NCBI GenBank assembly: GCA_015179045.1
Contig: WHUZ01000007.1
Span: 1,662,501-1,726,500 of the forward strand
Source: Kalaharituber pfeilii
Taxonomy: Eukaryota > Ascomycota > Pezizomycetes > Pezizales > Pezizaceae
Length of the DNA stretch: 64,000 nt
Direction of reading: 5' to 3'
Part shown: positions 12,901-25,665 of the stretch, piece by piece
Position numbering within the stretch: position 1 is the first letter of the stretch
Layout of the letters: every line of letters starts with the position of its first letter
Notes under the pieces: model-generated
Told to the model about the DNA's origin: nothing
Database searches by the model: none
What the model saw: only the letters and a program-made list of their open reading frames with translations
Program-made: the position numbers and the translations under genes

Positions 12901-14057
12901 CTGCCGTGGTCAACAAACCAGCTAATACCTTCAGCGCCCCAGTCCGTAAAAATAACTCATTTGCGCTACTCGCATCGTACCCCAGCAAATCAATATCCTC
13001 TCCCGTTCTTGTCTCAGAACAACATTTCAGGCACCACTCCACAACCGCATCCAGCACGCCTAACGCCAACATATCCCTCCGCGTCGCCAACCTCACAATC
13101 ATCAAAGCCGCAGCATCACTTTCCCTCGGCGATGGCGACGGCAGGATCTTTGTTGCTAGGAGCAACAGCGTCTTGCTCAACTGCGGCAAGGCCGCCAACT
13201 TCTCCGGAAACGGCGAGTCCGACGAGGGAATAAAAGCCGAAATATCCGCCGGCATGGCGTCCGGAGCAGGTGACGAAATTGTGCTCAGATCAAACGGCGT
13301 CAGTAGCAAATGCGAGAACCACAACAAGAAGACGAATCTTAGCTCCCACTGCGTTTCCACCGCCTGCTCGAGCGGGTCCGGGGTTGCCGAGGGCGCAAAC
13401 GTGAGGCGGGTAATGAGGGTCTGCAGGAGGTGGGGCTCATTTGGAAAGAAGCGGGTGATGATCTTGTGTCCGCGGGTCTTGCAGAGAGCATATAGGACTC
13501 GAGCAATGCCTTGTACGAGGGGTTGAGCGGTGTTTGTGGTGCCCTTCGTAGCGGCTTGGTTCTTGGTGGAGGTTTCAGGAGGGGCAGGCGGGGGTGGCGG
13601 CGACCCGGTGAGATACCTGAGGAAGCAGTCGTTTATCGGGGTAAGGATGCTGACTAATTGGGGATCCAGGAGCTGCGGGGACTCTAGGAACGGCTCGAGC
13701 TGTCACAGAACGAAAGTGAGCATTTTTGTGATTGAGTATATGGTTCCATTTGCACTGCGGGGAAATAAAAAAAAAAGTGAGTTTCAGTAGTTTATGACAT
13801 ATGAAATGGTCAGAAATATGAAGGGGTATGGTATTCTAAGAAAGGGATGAACTTACTCCTGCAATGACGCCTTCTACATCGAATGGATTGATTTCCCAGT
13901 TTAGAGGCCTGGGCCCAGCAGAAGGCGGCGGTTGGTATCCCAGCTCGCGCCCGTCAGCGAAGAGTACCTTGGCTAGGTATATCTTTACCGAGTCGAAGAT
14001 GTGACCTGAGACCTTGTAGAGCTTGACGTCGTTCTCGTCGGGTGCGTCTTCGTCCAT
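9901..14057 (-). CDS. Tubulin-folding cofactor D (TBCD/Alf1), apparent frameshifts
   Basis: HEAT/ARM-repeat chaperone that captures beta-tubulin during assembly of the alpha/beta-tubulin heterodimer in the cytosol. Exon 1 is 14057-13857 (MDEDAPDENDVKLYKVSG); exon 2 runs 13699-9901. Family landmarks in exon 2: ESPQLLDPQLVS, VLYALCKTRGHKIITRFF and the signature block LLWFSHLLLTPFDLSTIS. The rest is helical repeat sequence such as LGDRDTNVRFAASKSLGVL. The frame is lost around 11150-11200. Adding one G to each of two coding-strand G runs (11195-11198 and 11149-11153) makes exon 2 divisible by three, gives a plausible continuous protein of about 1,333 residues and rejoins VLMVFLSTPPPPG. A 64-nt intron (donor GTCTGG) is formally possible but lacks good splice signals. 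The C-terminal part is more divergent, which is normal for the family. Confidence 0.85.
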
Positions 14058-17000
14058 GGTTGGAGCGAGTGTTCTATGGTATAGGGAGCAGTAAACGTGG
14101 TCTGGCTGCTGATGCAGGTACAAGAGGCACAAGAATCACAGGTATCTTTTCACCGTGCCTGTGATGCTGCTCCAGGAGAGGGGAGGGTGGGACGGATACA
14201 TGATGATCGGTTTGGATAGCATATCATACGGTGGAGCTGCGCAGAGCCGCACGTCGCTTCATCCCCACGCCAAGACTTGTTGACTCAGTTCGGCAGCATC
14301 ATTCTAACCAGACTTGGGTTAGTCTCATACGAGCAGACTACCAAAGTAGGCCGAGTGGGTAGGAGAAGGCGGAATGCTATGTGTAACGATAAGCACAGCG
14401 ATTAACATGAGCTATCGATATGCATCCCTCTGCAGTCAAAATCCGATGCCAGCAGGATTGGCTAATGGAATGTAAAAGTTTCAGTGCCCACCGCCGCTGA
14501 AATGGTATAGTGAATGCTGAGTGTGGGCTCAGCAACCTAGATTAAGAAACTTAATGTCATTTTCAGGTTCCCAAGACCAAAGTAGAGGTAGTTCACGGTG
14601 CTGGTGCAGGTAGCCAGTTCTTGCAACCCTAGAAAAGTGATCAGTGCTGCAAGCTCACTGGGAGTGAATTCTTGATATTTCAAATAAATTCCTCCAGTGT
14701 TTCCATGAGTGTGCTTGGAAACTTCGTGATGAAGTTTTCTAACCCAGTTTTCTGCATGCTAAGGACCAGCTTCCAGTTTTCCATCTTACTTTCAAAAATT
14801 ATTTGAACTCTTTCTTTTTCACTAGTAGGTCTAGTTTGTTCCAAACCCTTATATAATTTGGCACCAGCCCTCCAATGTTTTATGATACATAATTCATTCT
14901 ATCATTGAAGGAGTTAAGCATTTAATCATTATATCCTAGGCTTGTATTAACATACCTAGTACACCTTTGATAAATTATTCTGGATATGCAATTTCTGTCT
15001 ATGATAATCATTGCGCTTTCCTACCAGTGATAGTTGTTAAAACACATTAGAATAAGAGGGTACCATATCTAACACTCAACAAACCTTAGGTTTTCTACTT
15101 GGGTTATGTAAGATTTGGTCTGGCCCCAGAGAACTACCCTCTTATGTTCAGCCCGATCGAGCAACTCGCACTTCTTATCTTTAATACATTCTATCAATCT
15201 TACCATATCTGTTGTGTTTGTATCCACGTTATTACTGTGAATACGGGCTCTTTATGGCGTTCGAAAACTTGTTCACTGGCTACTGAGACTTGACATTCCG
15301 TCTGAGTACTTTACCTAATGCTTTGCCAGTTACTATCACTACTCAATTACTACTAATATTTAAGGGCACGGTGATTTGGGTAGCGACAGATGCATGGTCG
15401 TGGGACAAGAAAAAGGTTTGTGATTGCACAGAACTTGGCACAAGAGGCTTGGCATGAGACTATCATGTAACTAAGCCAAACTCGACAAGGCTAAACCAAG
15501 CAACCGTATGGCACCTCAAGAGCATTCGCAAATTCCCACTTCAACGAGGCCTTATAGTGAGTTCTGAAGATTCTGTGGTCAAGGCAGTTTCCTGACGTGG
15601 GATTTGTACAATTTGGAGGGTTTGAAATTGCTGATGCCTATTGCAGTTCAGCAATTCGTGGAAACAATGCCTTTGTTGGCGGGCTGTTGGTCGGGTCCTT
15701 CTGCGCTACAGTACAGTAATCGCCGTTCCTCTCTGCGTGAACTCCATACTCATAGCGCCGCATTTGCAACGAGGATTGCCTCAAAGCCCAGCTAGGTCAG
15801 GTTTCGTTCCGTTTTCTTGCCTTTATAAGGTATAACACTCTCCTGGAAAAGTCTGGCTTTTCCGTTAACGACACCTGTAGACTCTAGTAAGGCCCTGTGC
15901 ATGAAATTTGCTACAGTCACAGAGTGTCGGAATGTTGCTTCTCGGCTCTTTCGGCTTGAAGTGCCACGTGCTGCTGATCGTTGCCACTCGCGCCACCAGG
16001 AGCATTTATCATGCTGTAGTCTAGTTAATCATACTGCAGGAACCTAGACGGCGTTTGCAAGACGTGCATGCTGCATGCTTCCAGAAACACAGGCGAAAAA
16101 GGTTGCATGAAGTGAGCGTCTTTAACCGGGATTGAAGAGTGGATCCCCATGCTGACCGGAAGCGCGAGGCCTGGAAGGGCAGCCAAGCAGAGAGCCTTAC
16201 AACGTCACCAACTTTGGTGTGCTTGCCAAGTCCATCGTCTTCACAAACGGCGCTCCAGGACAACTATCATACTCTGTATCGTTTAGCTAGCAAGTTGGAA
16301 AGCATGCAAATATTTGCATAATAGCGATGCTGTTCAAGGCTTTCTCAGCTTTCGCATTTCCTGGAAATTGCCATTCCACCTGGCCTTCTCAAGAAGGCCC
16401 AGCCGATGGGCCCACTAATGTTCTCATAACGTGCTGCTCCTCTACTTGCGGCACGCGGCAGCTACCGAGAGGAGCTTGAAAAATCAAAAAAAATAAGCTG
16501 AAAAATAAGGAGGGGGAAAAGGGTACATAAACGGAAGGAAAAAAAAAAAAAAAACGGAAAATCGTGAGTATTAAGCGTCAGTTTTTCTCTTTTTTCTCGC
16601 CCTTTTAGGAGGCATCGGATGCAAGGAAAACCGTTAATGCTTCGCATCTCGTTTGTTTTGTGGAGTTCACAAAGCCCGGAAATATTGACAGTTCGGTTTT
16701 GGAAGCTTCAAGAAATCCGGATTCTAGGGTCAACGCTGTTCGGGGTTTATTGTTCCGGGGAATACTGACTGGACTGGGCATTGCATAGTCTCGTAACCAG
16801 ACGCTGACGAGGCATTGCAAGAATTTACGGCGGTCATCGTTGGCTTCAGAACATTTCGGCTGTCGATAAGCTGGCGCTAATTAAAGCACGTGGAAACCTA
16901 AATCAAAGACAAGTCTTGCCGAATAAAACATCGATTTTGGGCGGCGAGGCCAAACGTCATACTTCGTCGAATCTCCGTTCAACAAGAGCGAAGTACAAAC

Positions 17001-17399
17001 AAATTACGTCCAAGAGACAGTCTTCTGGTGCTGCATGGCAGCGATTTCAGGAAGCCATTCCGTCGGTTGATTGCTCTTATACTTTCTCAGTAATTTATCC
17101 ATTGTCTGTCGTTCGATGCTGGTACACCCAGTACTGGAATTCAATGTTTCAGGGTGACTTTGGGGTGAGCTCAAGTATTTCTCCATCTTATACCCTCATT
17201 TAGTAAGGAACCGTTGGCTTTACCCACACCAATTACAGTTCTGTTGCGGCTTTTTTACTTATTCTATCATCTCTTTTTTGGCGGACAGACGTGATTAGTT
17301 CCTTTTCATTACCTGAAGGGAATTATTAACAATTAACAAATACACTAAAACGCACGTTTTGGAGAAAAGCTCATTTTCCCTGCGTCTCTTGCTGTAGAC
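14058..17399. other. long intergenic region, nothing recognised
   Basis: About 3.3 kb between the divergent starts of the cofactor D gene and the Zn2Cys6 gene. Mixed-composition sequence with AT-rich parts and short open frames only (under 100 codons, none family-like). I saw no clear terminal inverted repeats, tRNA or coding relic. It may contain old unrecognisable repeats and the upstream region of the regulator. Confidence 0.45.
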
Positions 17400-20138
17400 A
17401 TGGCTATGGGATTAACAGGAACCACTGCCGTCGACTCGGGACGCTCCCGTGGACATCGGCTCCCTGCGAGGCCGGTGGGTGCGGCGTCATTGCCTTCCGG
17501 CACTTCACGACCCCGATCAACTCGTCATGCACCACCCCATGCGATATCGAACCCTGGTCCTACTGCAGATGTTGACTGCTACACATGCCGCCGCAGACGC
17601 GTGAGATGCGACCGTGCCTTACCTACATGTCGGAAATGTACCAAGGCAGGTCATCAATGTGCGGGTTACAAGAAAGGGTTTCGGTGGGTGGGCGGAATTG
17701 CGAGTCGCGGCAAGATGATGGGCAAAAGTACATTTCATGATGAGGAGGCTATGACAACTGAGGAATCTAAAGAAGAGGAGAAGGACGAGAGTAGTCGTTC
17801 AAGTGGGCAGGTCAATGATGAAAGGCAGTTAACGGAGATGGTGCTGCTTGATCGATATCCTCAGCTACACAATTTTCCACGTGATGGCGTTACTGTAGAT
17901 GATACACCACTTACAACTACTGCTCCACTTGTTCCCTACGGTTGCTTCAACAATGTACCTAGTGGAGAGTATATTTCAGGTGATGGAGTTGACTTTGTGG
18001 AGGCTGCTTTGCTAATACCTTGTAATGCGTCTATCGCTTGCGAAGATCCAGCACAACAGCTACTGCAGGATGCAGCGGAACAGCCAACTGAAGTTGCAAT
18101 GGTGGGAGAGGAACTGGATTTTGAATCTCTTCCCCTTGTAAGCTCTGCAGCGAGTGAAACACCGCTTACATCTCCTGCTGAAGTTGCCGCCAGTTGGGCC
18201 TACTATTTCTCCACCAGCTCAAATTACGAGTATAGCAGAGCACGATCAGGTATATGCTACCGAGTCGTGCCAAATGGGACAGTTGACGGAGGCTATGGCC
18301 AACAATATATACTCAACGTTCGTGTCCCCAGTTCACCAAGAGCCGAGGAAATCAGTATTGCCAGACTCATCGATTTCTACGTCTCAACACCCTCTGCAGC
18401 ACCAACAATGATTGCAGCTCTAGATGACAGAGCACGCTACTATCTCTCTTACTGTATGTATCTCGTTTGTCTCCAAATATCCACGCTGCTCGTTGACAGG
18501 ATTCAAACTTGTAGTTGACCAGATGTCCGGTATATTCCTCCTCTTTGACCGGCATCCACTGAATCCATATCGCGAGATTCTGTTGTCAACGCTCTACTTT
18601 CATGAGCCGGCGCTGCTGTCGACACTCCTGGCTGTGGCTGCTCGGTATCATGCGAACGTAACTGGATATAATTACTCCGAAGACGGTCTAGGGCGGCCGG
18701 ATTTGGTGTATTATAACCAGGCATTGAATTATCTGAACCAGGACTTGCAAGATGAGGAGCGGATGCTTGAGGACACCACGTTGGCAAGCGTGTTATTCTT
18801 CTTGTTCTATGAAACAATGGACTCAGGTCTTGATACGTGGAGGGTACATTTGAGCGGGGCACGCAAGCTGGTGGAGCTAAAGATGAAGAGGATGGAGATG
18901 CAACCGTGCAAGCTATCACATATACAGGCGTTTTTACTACATTCTATCGCACTGTAGGTATTCTGATTTGATACATCGCCTTGTCGACCCTCTGCTAAGA
19001 ATGAAGGTTCGACATCATTGGCAGCACTTTGGCCACCGACCGCTCCCCATCCGTTCTCGCAATCCTTCCATCCTCCCCACCGGCCCCTTCTACTTCCTCT
19101 TCCTCATCCCAAACCGCCCATCCCCCTTCTGCCTGCACCGCTATTTCCCCTGCATCCTCCACTGCCGAGGCCCTCCACAACATCGACACCGACATCTATC
19201 CAATTCTTGTCCAAGGCGAAATGTTCTGTTTCCTTGCCTGCCCCCCTGAAATACTGCAAATCATTCTGAAGATTACCATTTTGAGCAGTCATCCGTACCT
19301 GCAGTCTCTACTCCCGCAAACCGGGAGTGCCAGTAGCACGAGCACTTATACCACGGAGCTTCAAGGTGACTTCTTCCGCTTGCGTGCGGAGGTTCTCCAC
19401 ATGATCTCATCGTTCTCGCCGACACCGTGGCTGGTGCGGCACCAGCAGGACTTGACGATGAGGAGTGGTGCGACGGATTTATATCATCATGTGGAGGCGT
19501 ATAAGACCGCGGTGTTGATTTACCTCTACCGGTCGTTGTTTCCGCCGAGTGATAATTGCGAAGAGGGGGACGTTTTGGATATCAGCTCCACCAGTACTAC
19601 CACCACTTTTGAGCCAACAATTGCCGACACTGGCTCTAGTGTCGGCTCTTCTACCCCCAGCACTCCCGACACTACCAACTCTGCAAGTTGTTTTGCACCG
19701 TCAATGTCCACCGCAGTGACACAAGCCTGCCACACAGCCACCGACTTTCTCCTCCAACGCCTCACCATCCAACTATTTGCCCACCTTGACCAAATCCCCA
19801 TAAGCAGCACCTTGTATAAAGGTACAGTGTGGCCTTGCTTCATTGCTGGGACGGAGGCAAGAACACCCGAGCAGAGGGATAAAATTAGAATGCATTTTGA
19901 TCGGCTGTGGGATGTACTGTATTGTTGGAATGTGAGGAATGGGATTAGGGTGTTGGAGGAACTATGGAGGAATGGGGTGGGGGAGGGGGAGGAGGGAGAG
20001 GACAAGAGGGAGGGAATTGGAATTGAAGGAGAAGGGCATGGTGACGGGGGAAGCGGGAAAAAGGAGAGGAGGAAGGGGAAGGGGAAAGGGAAACCAGACT
20101 GGAAGGCATATCTGAAGAGGAAGGGATGGAGTGGTTGA
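17400..20138 (+). CDS. Zn2Cys6 transcription factor, acr-2 / Fungal_trans_2 type
   Basis: Predicted nuclear DNA-binding regulator; target genes unknown. Exons 17400-18453, 18515-18953 and 19007-20138 give 874 residues. The binuclear zinc cluster has six cysteines at residues 60, 63, 70, 77, 80 and 87 with C-x2-C-x6-C-x6-C-x2-C-x6-C spacing. It is followed by GYKKGFRWVGGIASRGKM, which resembles the block after the cluster in the acriflavine-sensitivity (acr-2) family. The regulatory half begins ARYYLSYFDQMSGIFLLFD and includes NPYREILL and PALLSTLLAVAARYH, typical of the Fungal_trans_2 domain. Splice sites were chosen to keep that domain continuous: the nearer acceptor in intron 1 would create a stop, so the downstream TTGTAG is used. 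The tail is Lys/Gly/Glu rich. Neither neighbour suggests a pathway, so the regulon cannot be inferred. Confidence 0.88.
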
Positions 20139-21508
20139 TTATTTGAGGTGAGGTAAGGGTGCGGTTTGGTTTGGTTTTGCCTTTTTTTTTCCCTTAAAAA
20201 AGCATGGGCGCTAAATGCAGGAGATTGTGAAATGAGATGAGGTTTGGCGCTAGATTTGTTAAGCCCCAAGTGGGTTTGTCTGTCTGTTGAGACGTTTTTG
20301 TTTTGGGTATTTCTGTAAGTCTAGTTTTTTTTTTTTTTTTTTTGGGGGGGGGCATTTTTTCCTTCGCTTTTTCGCCGGTTTGCTCCCTGCTCCGTTTGCG
20401 CTGTTTCTTTCCATTGTCGAGGTGAGTATACATATCCTTCACTTCAGGTTTACATATATACAAGTACGAACAAGCACTTACCAGTACATAAATACAAAGT
20501 ATCACCATACATCATAAAAATACGACAGTACAGTACTTCACTTTGTAATTTTTCCTATGTAGTGGGGAGAGGGGAAAGAGATTGAGGGAACTATATGCAA
20601 AGGGAACTGGTGAGCCTGCGTTGTATGCTGAGGATAGTAAATATCGGGGGGGAAATGTGTAGTGATAGATGCGGATTTGGATTTTGGATTTGGATGTTGG
20701 AAATTTCTTCTTATCTTGTTTTGTTTATTTAGTTGTTCTGTTTGTTTGCGGCTTTTTTTTTTTTTTTTAATATTAGGTTTCAGTTTTTTTTTTTCGGGTT
20801 TTATCCATCTTTGAGTCAAGGAAAAGTAAGTTTGCTTAGAGAAGGGGGAGATGGGCCATGCGAATTCGAATCTAAAGGTCAAGGAAGTTGACGAGATTGT
20901 GCAGCAGGGAAGGGAGAGTAGAAGGGTGAGGAAGAGCGAGAGAGAGCAGGTAGAGATGGCCGGCCGGCGGGGGTTGTGAGCAGTATTGGCTAGCTTGCAC
21001 TAAATTTAGGCAATGGATGATGTGAGAAAAAATAGGTAGGTATGAATAGATACAAGTAGGAATATACTCTGTTCCCCGCTTCAGTTGTATCGCAGAGGGT
21101 TGTGATGGGATGGATGTTCTATGTTCAACTCACGTGTGGAAAGGGGTAGGATGGTATAGTTTGAGAGATGAGGGTAAACCAGTTTCGCTCCCCGGTTCCC
21201 GTAAGCACTCCCCTCAAGTGTAGCCCTAAGAAAATTGAAAATTTAAAAAAAAAAAGACTTCATTCCATTTCTTAGCCCAAAAAGCACTACCAAAAATCTC
21301 ACGATTGCGAAGACGCCGCACCATGAAACTATTTTCCTTTATAGTTTCCATCTTTATAAATCACATGCCCCAGTTAGATTCCAGAGGAACCAATGTTATT
21401 ATGCCGGCCCTTCATTTTCCCACTTTTCCGAATCCATTTCGTACAATACATAGATCACTCGCTCCTATCGCTTCTCTTCCGGGTGATTACCCTCATTTCC
21501 CACCCCTC
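20139..21508. other. convergent intergenic region
   Basis: Between the 3' ends of the Zn2Cys6 gene and NOB1. Contains long T and G homopolymers (near 20324-20350 and 20753-20768) and no recognised gene. Confidence 0.5.
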
Positions 21509-22840
21509 TCACTTTTTTCTCCCCTTTCCGCCTTTCTTCGCATTAGGGTTCTGCCTGCCATATCCCACCTTGACCCTACCCCCACTCCACCCTCTCTCCC
21601 CTGTCAAAAGCCCTGGTAAATAATCCCCGTCCATTAAGTCCCTCTCTCCCTTTTTCTTCATCCTCTCGATTTCCTCCTTCCTCCTGACATACTCTTTCTG
21701 GTCTGCCCTGAGTATCAACTCATGCCGTACCCCATTTCCTTCCTTCCCGCTTGCACGCCCCCCTGTTGGCTTGTGAACGGGGTAGATGTTGCCACGGTTA
21801 TTCCATTGGAAATTTTTCTTCAGGTGGATTGTTGTTTTTCCAGTCTCAGAGTCAGTGGAGCAGGACGTGCGGAGGAGTGTGGGGCCACCACACCGGGGAC
21901 AGAATTGGTGCGTCATGACGCGCGTGATGTAGAAGCAGGCGTGGCAGCGCAGGAGCCAGGTCTTGACGGACTTGATGCGCATGTGAGGAGATGTGGGGGA
22001 AATGAGAGGAATGGGGAGCAGGAGAAGGATATTTTGCATGGCAAAGTCGCTGGTGGCGCAGGCGGCATAGATGGCGGTCTCGGTTGATTCAATGGGGGTA
22101 GGGAGTACGGTTTGAGCCTTGCGGAACTTGTCAATGTTGGTGGGCGTGATCCATTCGCCACCGTCAGAGTCGTCGGACGGGGTTGAGTCGGACGGTTCGT
22201 CTTCTTCCTCCGTGACTAAAAGAGCTGGCTGGAATTGTGAGATATCGGCTTCCTTCTCTTCATCCTGGATCGTGAGTTTCTGAATATCCGGAGCATCCCC
22301 CGCTGGCTGTGCGGCAACAGGCTTCTCTTCCTCAGCCTTTGAATCCTCGGCCCTCCTTGACCTCGACTCACCCCGGTCCTCTTCCTCCTGCTTGCCACCG
22401 CCAGTGACAAACTGCTTTTTCTCCAACCCTTCATCCTTCCTCATCCACGAATCCCCACTCCGTAGCTCACACTCTAACTCAAATGCCAACCCCAAGACTC
22501 CCAAATCCGTGGCGCTCAGTACCTCCCGATCTCCTGTCTTCTGGGCCAACTCACTTACTCGCCGTATACTTTCCACCCTTGGATTCCGTGCTGTTATGAA
22601 GGGGAGCCATTGTGTTTCTAACCGTGCTCGAGCTTGGGGATCTCGGATTTCCGATAGCACAGTGGGGGTAGTGTACACTCTTTCTGCGCGGGATAGTAGG
22701 GATGTTGGTGCGACGGCGTGTGATAGGAATGGAGCGGTATCGAGTACTAGCGCCTTTATGGGTTTTCGCGGAGTTGCGTCAGTGGAGGTCTGCACAACCG
22801 GCGTCGGTATCGCAGAAGCAGGATTGAGTGCAGCCGCCAT
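21509..22840 (-). CDS. nob1: 20S pre-rRNA D-site endonuclease NOB1
   Basis: Endonuclease that makes the final cut at the 3' end of 18S rRNA in cytoplasmic pre-40S particles. Single exon, 443 residues. The N-terminal PIN domain shows KALVLDTAPFLSHA (first acidic residue near 34), TVLSEIRDPQAR and LSATDLGVLGLA, the spaced acidic residues of the active site. A disordered acidic linker follows. The C-terminal zinc ribbon has CHAC and CPRCGGPTLLR with the NOB1-type sequence TIHLKKNFQWNNRGN, then HELILRADQKEY and a basic end. An in-frame Met at 22942 exists, but the 34 residues it would add do not look like the family, so I start at 22840 (MAAALNPASA). No defect seen. Two other ribosome-biogenesis genes (KRR1, ARB1) are in the window but not adjacent. 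Confidence 0.95.
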   Translation of the reverse strand: MAAALNPASAIPTPVVQTSTDATPRKPIKALVLDTAPFLSHAVAPTSLLSRAERVYTTPTVLSEIRDPQARARLETQWLPFITARNPRVESIRRVSELAQKTGDREVLSATDLGVLGLAFELECELRSGDSWMRKDEGLEKKQFVTGGGKQEEEDRGESRSRRAEDSKAEEEKPVAAQPAGDAPDIQKLTIQDEEKEADISQFQPALLVTEEEDEPSDSTPSDDSDGGEWITPTNIDKFRKAQTVLPTPIESTETAIYAACATSDFAMQNILLLLPIPLISPTSPHMRIKSVKTWLLRCHACFYITRVMTHQFCPRCGGPTLLRTSCSTDSETGKTTIHLKKNFQWNNRGNIYPVHKPTGGRASGKEGNGVRHELILRADQKEYVRRKEEIERMKKKGERDLMDGDYLPGLLTGERGWSGGRVKVGYGRQNPNAKKGGKGRKK

Positions 22841-23564
22841 CTTGTGTATATCTGTGCTCTTTGCCAGTACAATACCACAGTAGTTGGGGCTCAGGTGTGT
22901 TCTCGTTCTTTCCCAAAATAGCTGTGACTTCACAGTGGGCAACTTGCAACCTGCAACTGAAAAACTCTAGTCCAAATGCCAAGAATTACAACTCGTTGAT
23001 TGTGGATCATGTGATGAAGCTCAAGACAAGGGTTATGTAACGTGAAGTAAATGGCATTCACAAATAAGCGGAGTCAAGTGTGTGCATGTGTCTTTAGATT
23101 GGGTACAAAAACAGTTGTGTGTATGGTTCAAAGATCACAACATGGTACTATTTAAGCTATTTCTCTGTATAATTGTTTGGTTCGAGTTTGCATATTATTT
23201 CGTTTTTATGCCACACCGCGCAGCATTTCTTTACGGCCAAGCCTTCCTCCGAAAAATAAGGGCAGTCTGGGCACGAACTAAACTACACCCGGTGCACCTC
23301 CCTCCCCGGTAGTCACGGAAAACAAACGGAATTTTTTTCTTTGATTTTCCTCTATTCGCTTCATTTCTTTTTCTTTTTTAGTTGATTTGTATAATTATAT
23401 AAAAAAGAGAACGAAACGAGAAAGCCCATACAAGTTTCGTCAAGTCTAACACTTTGAACCTGCAGAAGCAAAAGACAAAACTAAAACCAGGAATAACAAA
23501 AAAGCAGGACCGCAAATCAAAAATAACTCAGGCAATACACCGAAGACTGCAAACATAGCAAAAT
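22841..23564. other. intergenic between nob1 and arb1
   Basis: Upstream of nob1 and downstream of arb1. Both genes are on the minus strand, so this holds the nob1 promoter and arb1 3' end. AT-rich; no gene recognised. Confidence 0.5.
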
Positions 23565-25665
23565 CTACACCGCTCCCCGATCAATCATCTTCTTCCTCAG
23601 GTACTTCTTGTAATCTCCGATTGTGCCCTCCCATCGCCGGATGGTCTTGTTTTCGCACACAAGGATTTCTTTGGCGATTTTGTCAAGCAGCCTATGCTAT
23701 GTTAGCCCACACTGCATTCTTCATTAATATGGCATGATTGCAAAATACGAACCTGAAATCGTGAGACACCACCACTACACCACCCTCAAATGCATTGATC
23801 GCGTCTGCCAACGAATCGATCGTCGGGATATCCAGCCCGTTCGTCGGTTCGTCCAGCAACAACATGTTCGGGCCCTCGATCGCCAACAGCGCAAACACAA
23901 TCCTGCTCTTCTGGCCCTCTGATAAGGTCCCCATCAAGGCGGTCTGCGAGTCTCCGCTCAACCCGTACTTGCCCAATTGCTGCCGCCAGTACTGATAGTC
24001 CTGGCTCTTCTCCCTATACTTATCCCGAACAAAGTCCAGCGCCGACTTGGTAAGATCGAGCTGCTCCGCTGAGTGCTGGGAGTACATTCCCAGTTTCAAG
24101 TGTGTGTGCCGGGAGATGGAGCCAGCAGTCGGGGAGAGTTTTCCTGTCATCAGGCGGAGCAAGGTAGATTTTCCAACGCCGTTGGGCCCCACAAGGGCAA
24201 CACGGGAGTCCATGTCGACACCGATGTCGAGGTCCTCGTACAGGTTGTCCTTGGGTTCGCCGGAGTAGGAAAACGTGACATGGTCGAAGGAGAGAACGGG
24301 AGGAGGAAGTTTCTCGACATTAGCGAAGCGGAAAGTAAATACGCGGTCTGGAGTGACCTTTTCGATAAGGCCATCGGCTTCCATTTTGTCAAGAATCTTT
24401 TGGCGGGATTTGGCTTGGCGGACGAGGTTGGCGTATGTACCAGCCTGTTAAGGTGGCGATGAGAGTTAGAAAACAGCAATAATGAGGACAGGTAAGATGG
24501 AGAATTAACATACAGATGCAATGAACTTCTTGATATGAGCAATTTCCTCCTGCTGCTTGTGATACGACTTCATCTGGTTGACTTCCTGCTCAGACCTTGT
24601 CTTGACGTAGCTATTCGCAATACCAATGTTACCAATCTCATCCCGAGCAATGGAGAACGGTAGACTTACGCATCGTAGTTACCACCATAATAGGTAAGCT
24701 TATTTCGTCTCATATCAATCATATTTGTACAGACTCCGTTTAAGAAATCCATACTGTGCGAAACCAAGACGAGCGTCCTGTCCCACTTCTTCAAATACTC
24801 CTCAAGCCACACGCAAGCCTCTAAGTCCAAGTGTGCAGTGGGGTCGTCGAGAAGCAGAAGAGATGGCTTAACAAAGAGCGCTTTACCTAAAGCGACACGC
24901 ATACGCCAACCACCGGACATGTCCTTGGTCTTCTTATGAATAGTATCTTTGTTGAAGCCAAGACCAGTAAGAATGAGCGCAGCACGAGGGGCGAAAGTAG
25001 ATGGATCCATAGCGTCAATACGCTGCAAAGGCTGTCAATAATGTTCTCCTAAGTAGGGAATCAATCAAGGCCTTACCTCATACAAATCCTCCAGCACTGG
25101 TGACTCCGCACCTTCCTTCTCTAACATCTCTTCCGCCAATGATTCCAACCGTTTCAATTCGTTCTGCGCCTCCTTGACGACCCAATCCAAAGCACCCAAA
25201 TCCGTGGGATCAGCTGGCTCATTCAGTAGGTAAATATCAATGTGTTCAGGGATTGGGAATTCCCTCTTTGCAATTGACTTTAACAACGTCGATTTTCCGC
25301 ATCCGTTCTCTCCAAGCAAACCATATCTTCGACCATAGTTGAGTTCAAGTGTAGTATCTTGGATCAAGACCTTTCCATGGAACACCAAACTCACAGAGCT
25401 GACCTTGACATCCCTGGAGGACGGAATTGAGGCCAATACGCCAGTTGTGACGCGGTCAGAGATGCCATGAGCGTCCTCTTGAAGTGAGAGCTTTGAAAGA
25501 ACAGGGAGGGCGTCTTCAGAGGTGGCTGGGGGGTGACATCTCCTGCTACAGAGGATGCCTTAGAGGTAGCCTTGCTGCCTCCAGTGGGAGTGGCAAGACG
25601 GGAGCCTTTCTTCTCCCCTCCGCAGCTCGCTTTTTCTCACGCTTTATCTTCGAAGCAGAAACCAT
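23565..25665 (-). CDS. arb1: ABC-F ATPase ARB1 (ABCF2), two apparent frameshifts in exon 1
   Basis: Soluble twin-ATPase protein required for 40S and 60S ribosome biogenesis. Exons: 25665-25077, 25022-24670, 24610-24514, 24444-23753 and 23691-23565. Domain 1 has Walker [10 protein letters not shown], signature [16 protein letters not shown] and Walker [21 protein letters not shown] (Asp-Asp-Pro, as I recall from yeast ARB1). Domain 2 has [17 protein letters not shown] and [11 protein letters not shown]. The end is [17 protein letters not shown]. The first exon starts [16 protein letters not shown] but then changes frame twice before [20 protein letters not shown]. One extra base at each of two runs (C4 at 25615-25618 and G6 at 25528-25533 on the plus strand) restores a single frame, and exon 1 becomes exactly 197 codons, for 619 residues in all, the family size. 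I read this as sequence error. A later start near 25436 would drop the basic N-terminal extension. Confidence 0.93.

Noticed and set aside
19029..20138. Separate gene downstream of the Zn2Cys6 regulator
   Set aside because: Splicing at 18954-19006 joins it in phase to the regulatory domain, so it is exon 3.
22841..22942. N-terminal extension of NOB1 from an upstream in-frame Met
   Set aside because: The extra 34 residues do not resemble NOB1 and probably come from the 5' leader.
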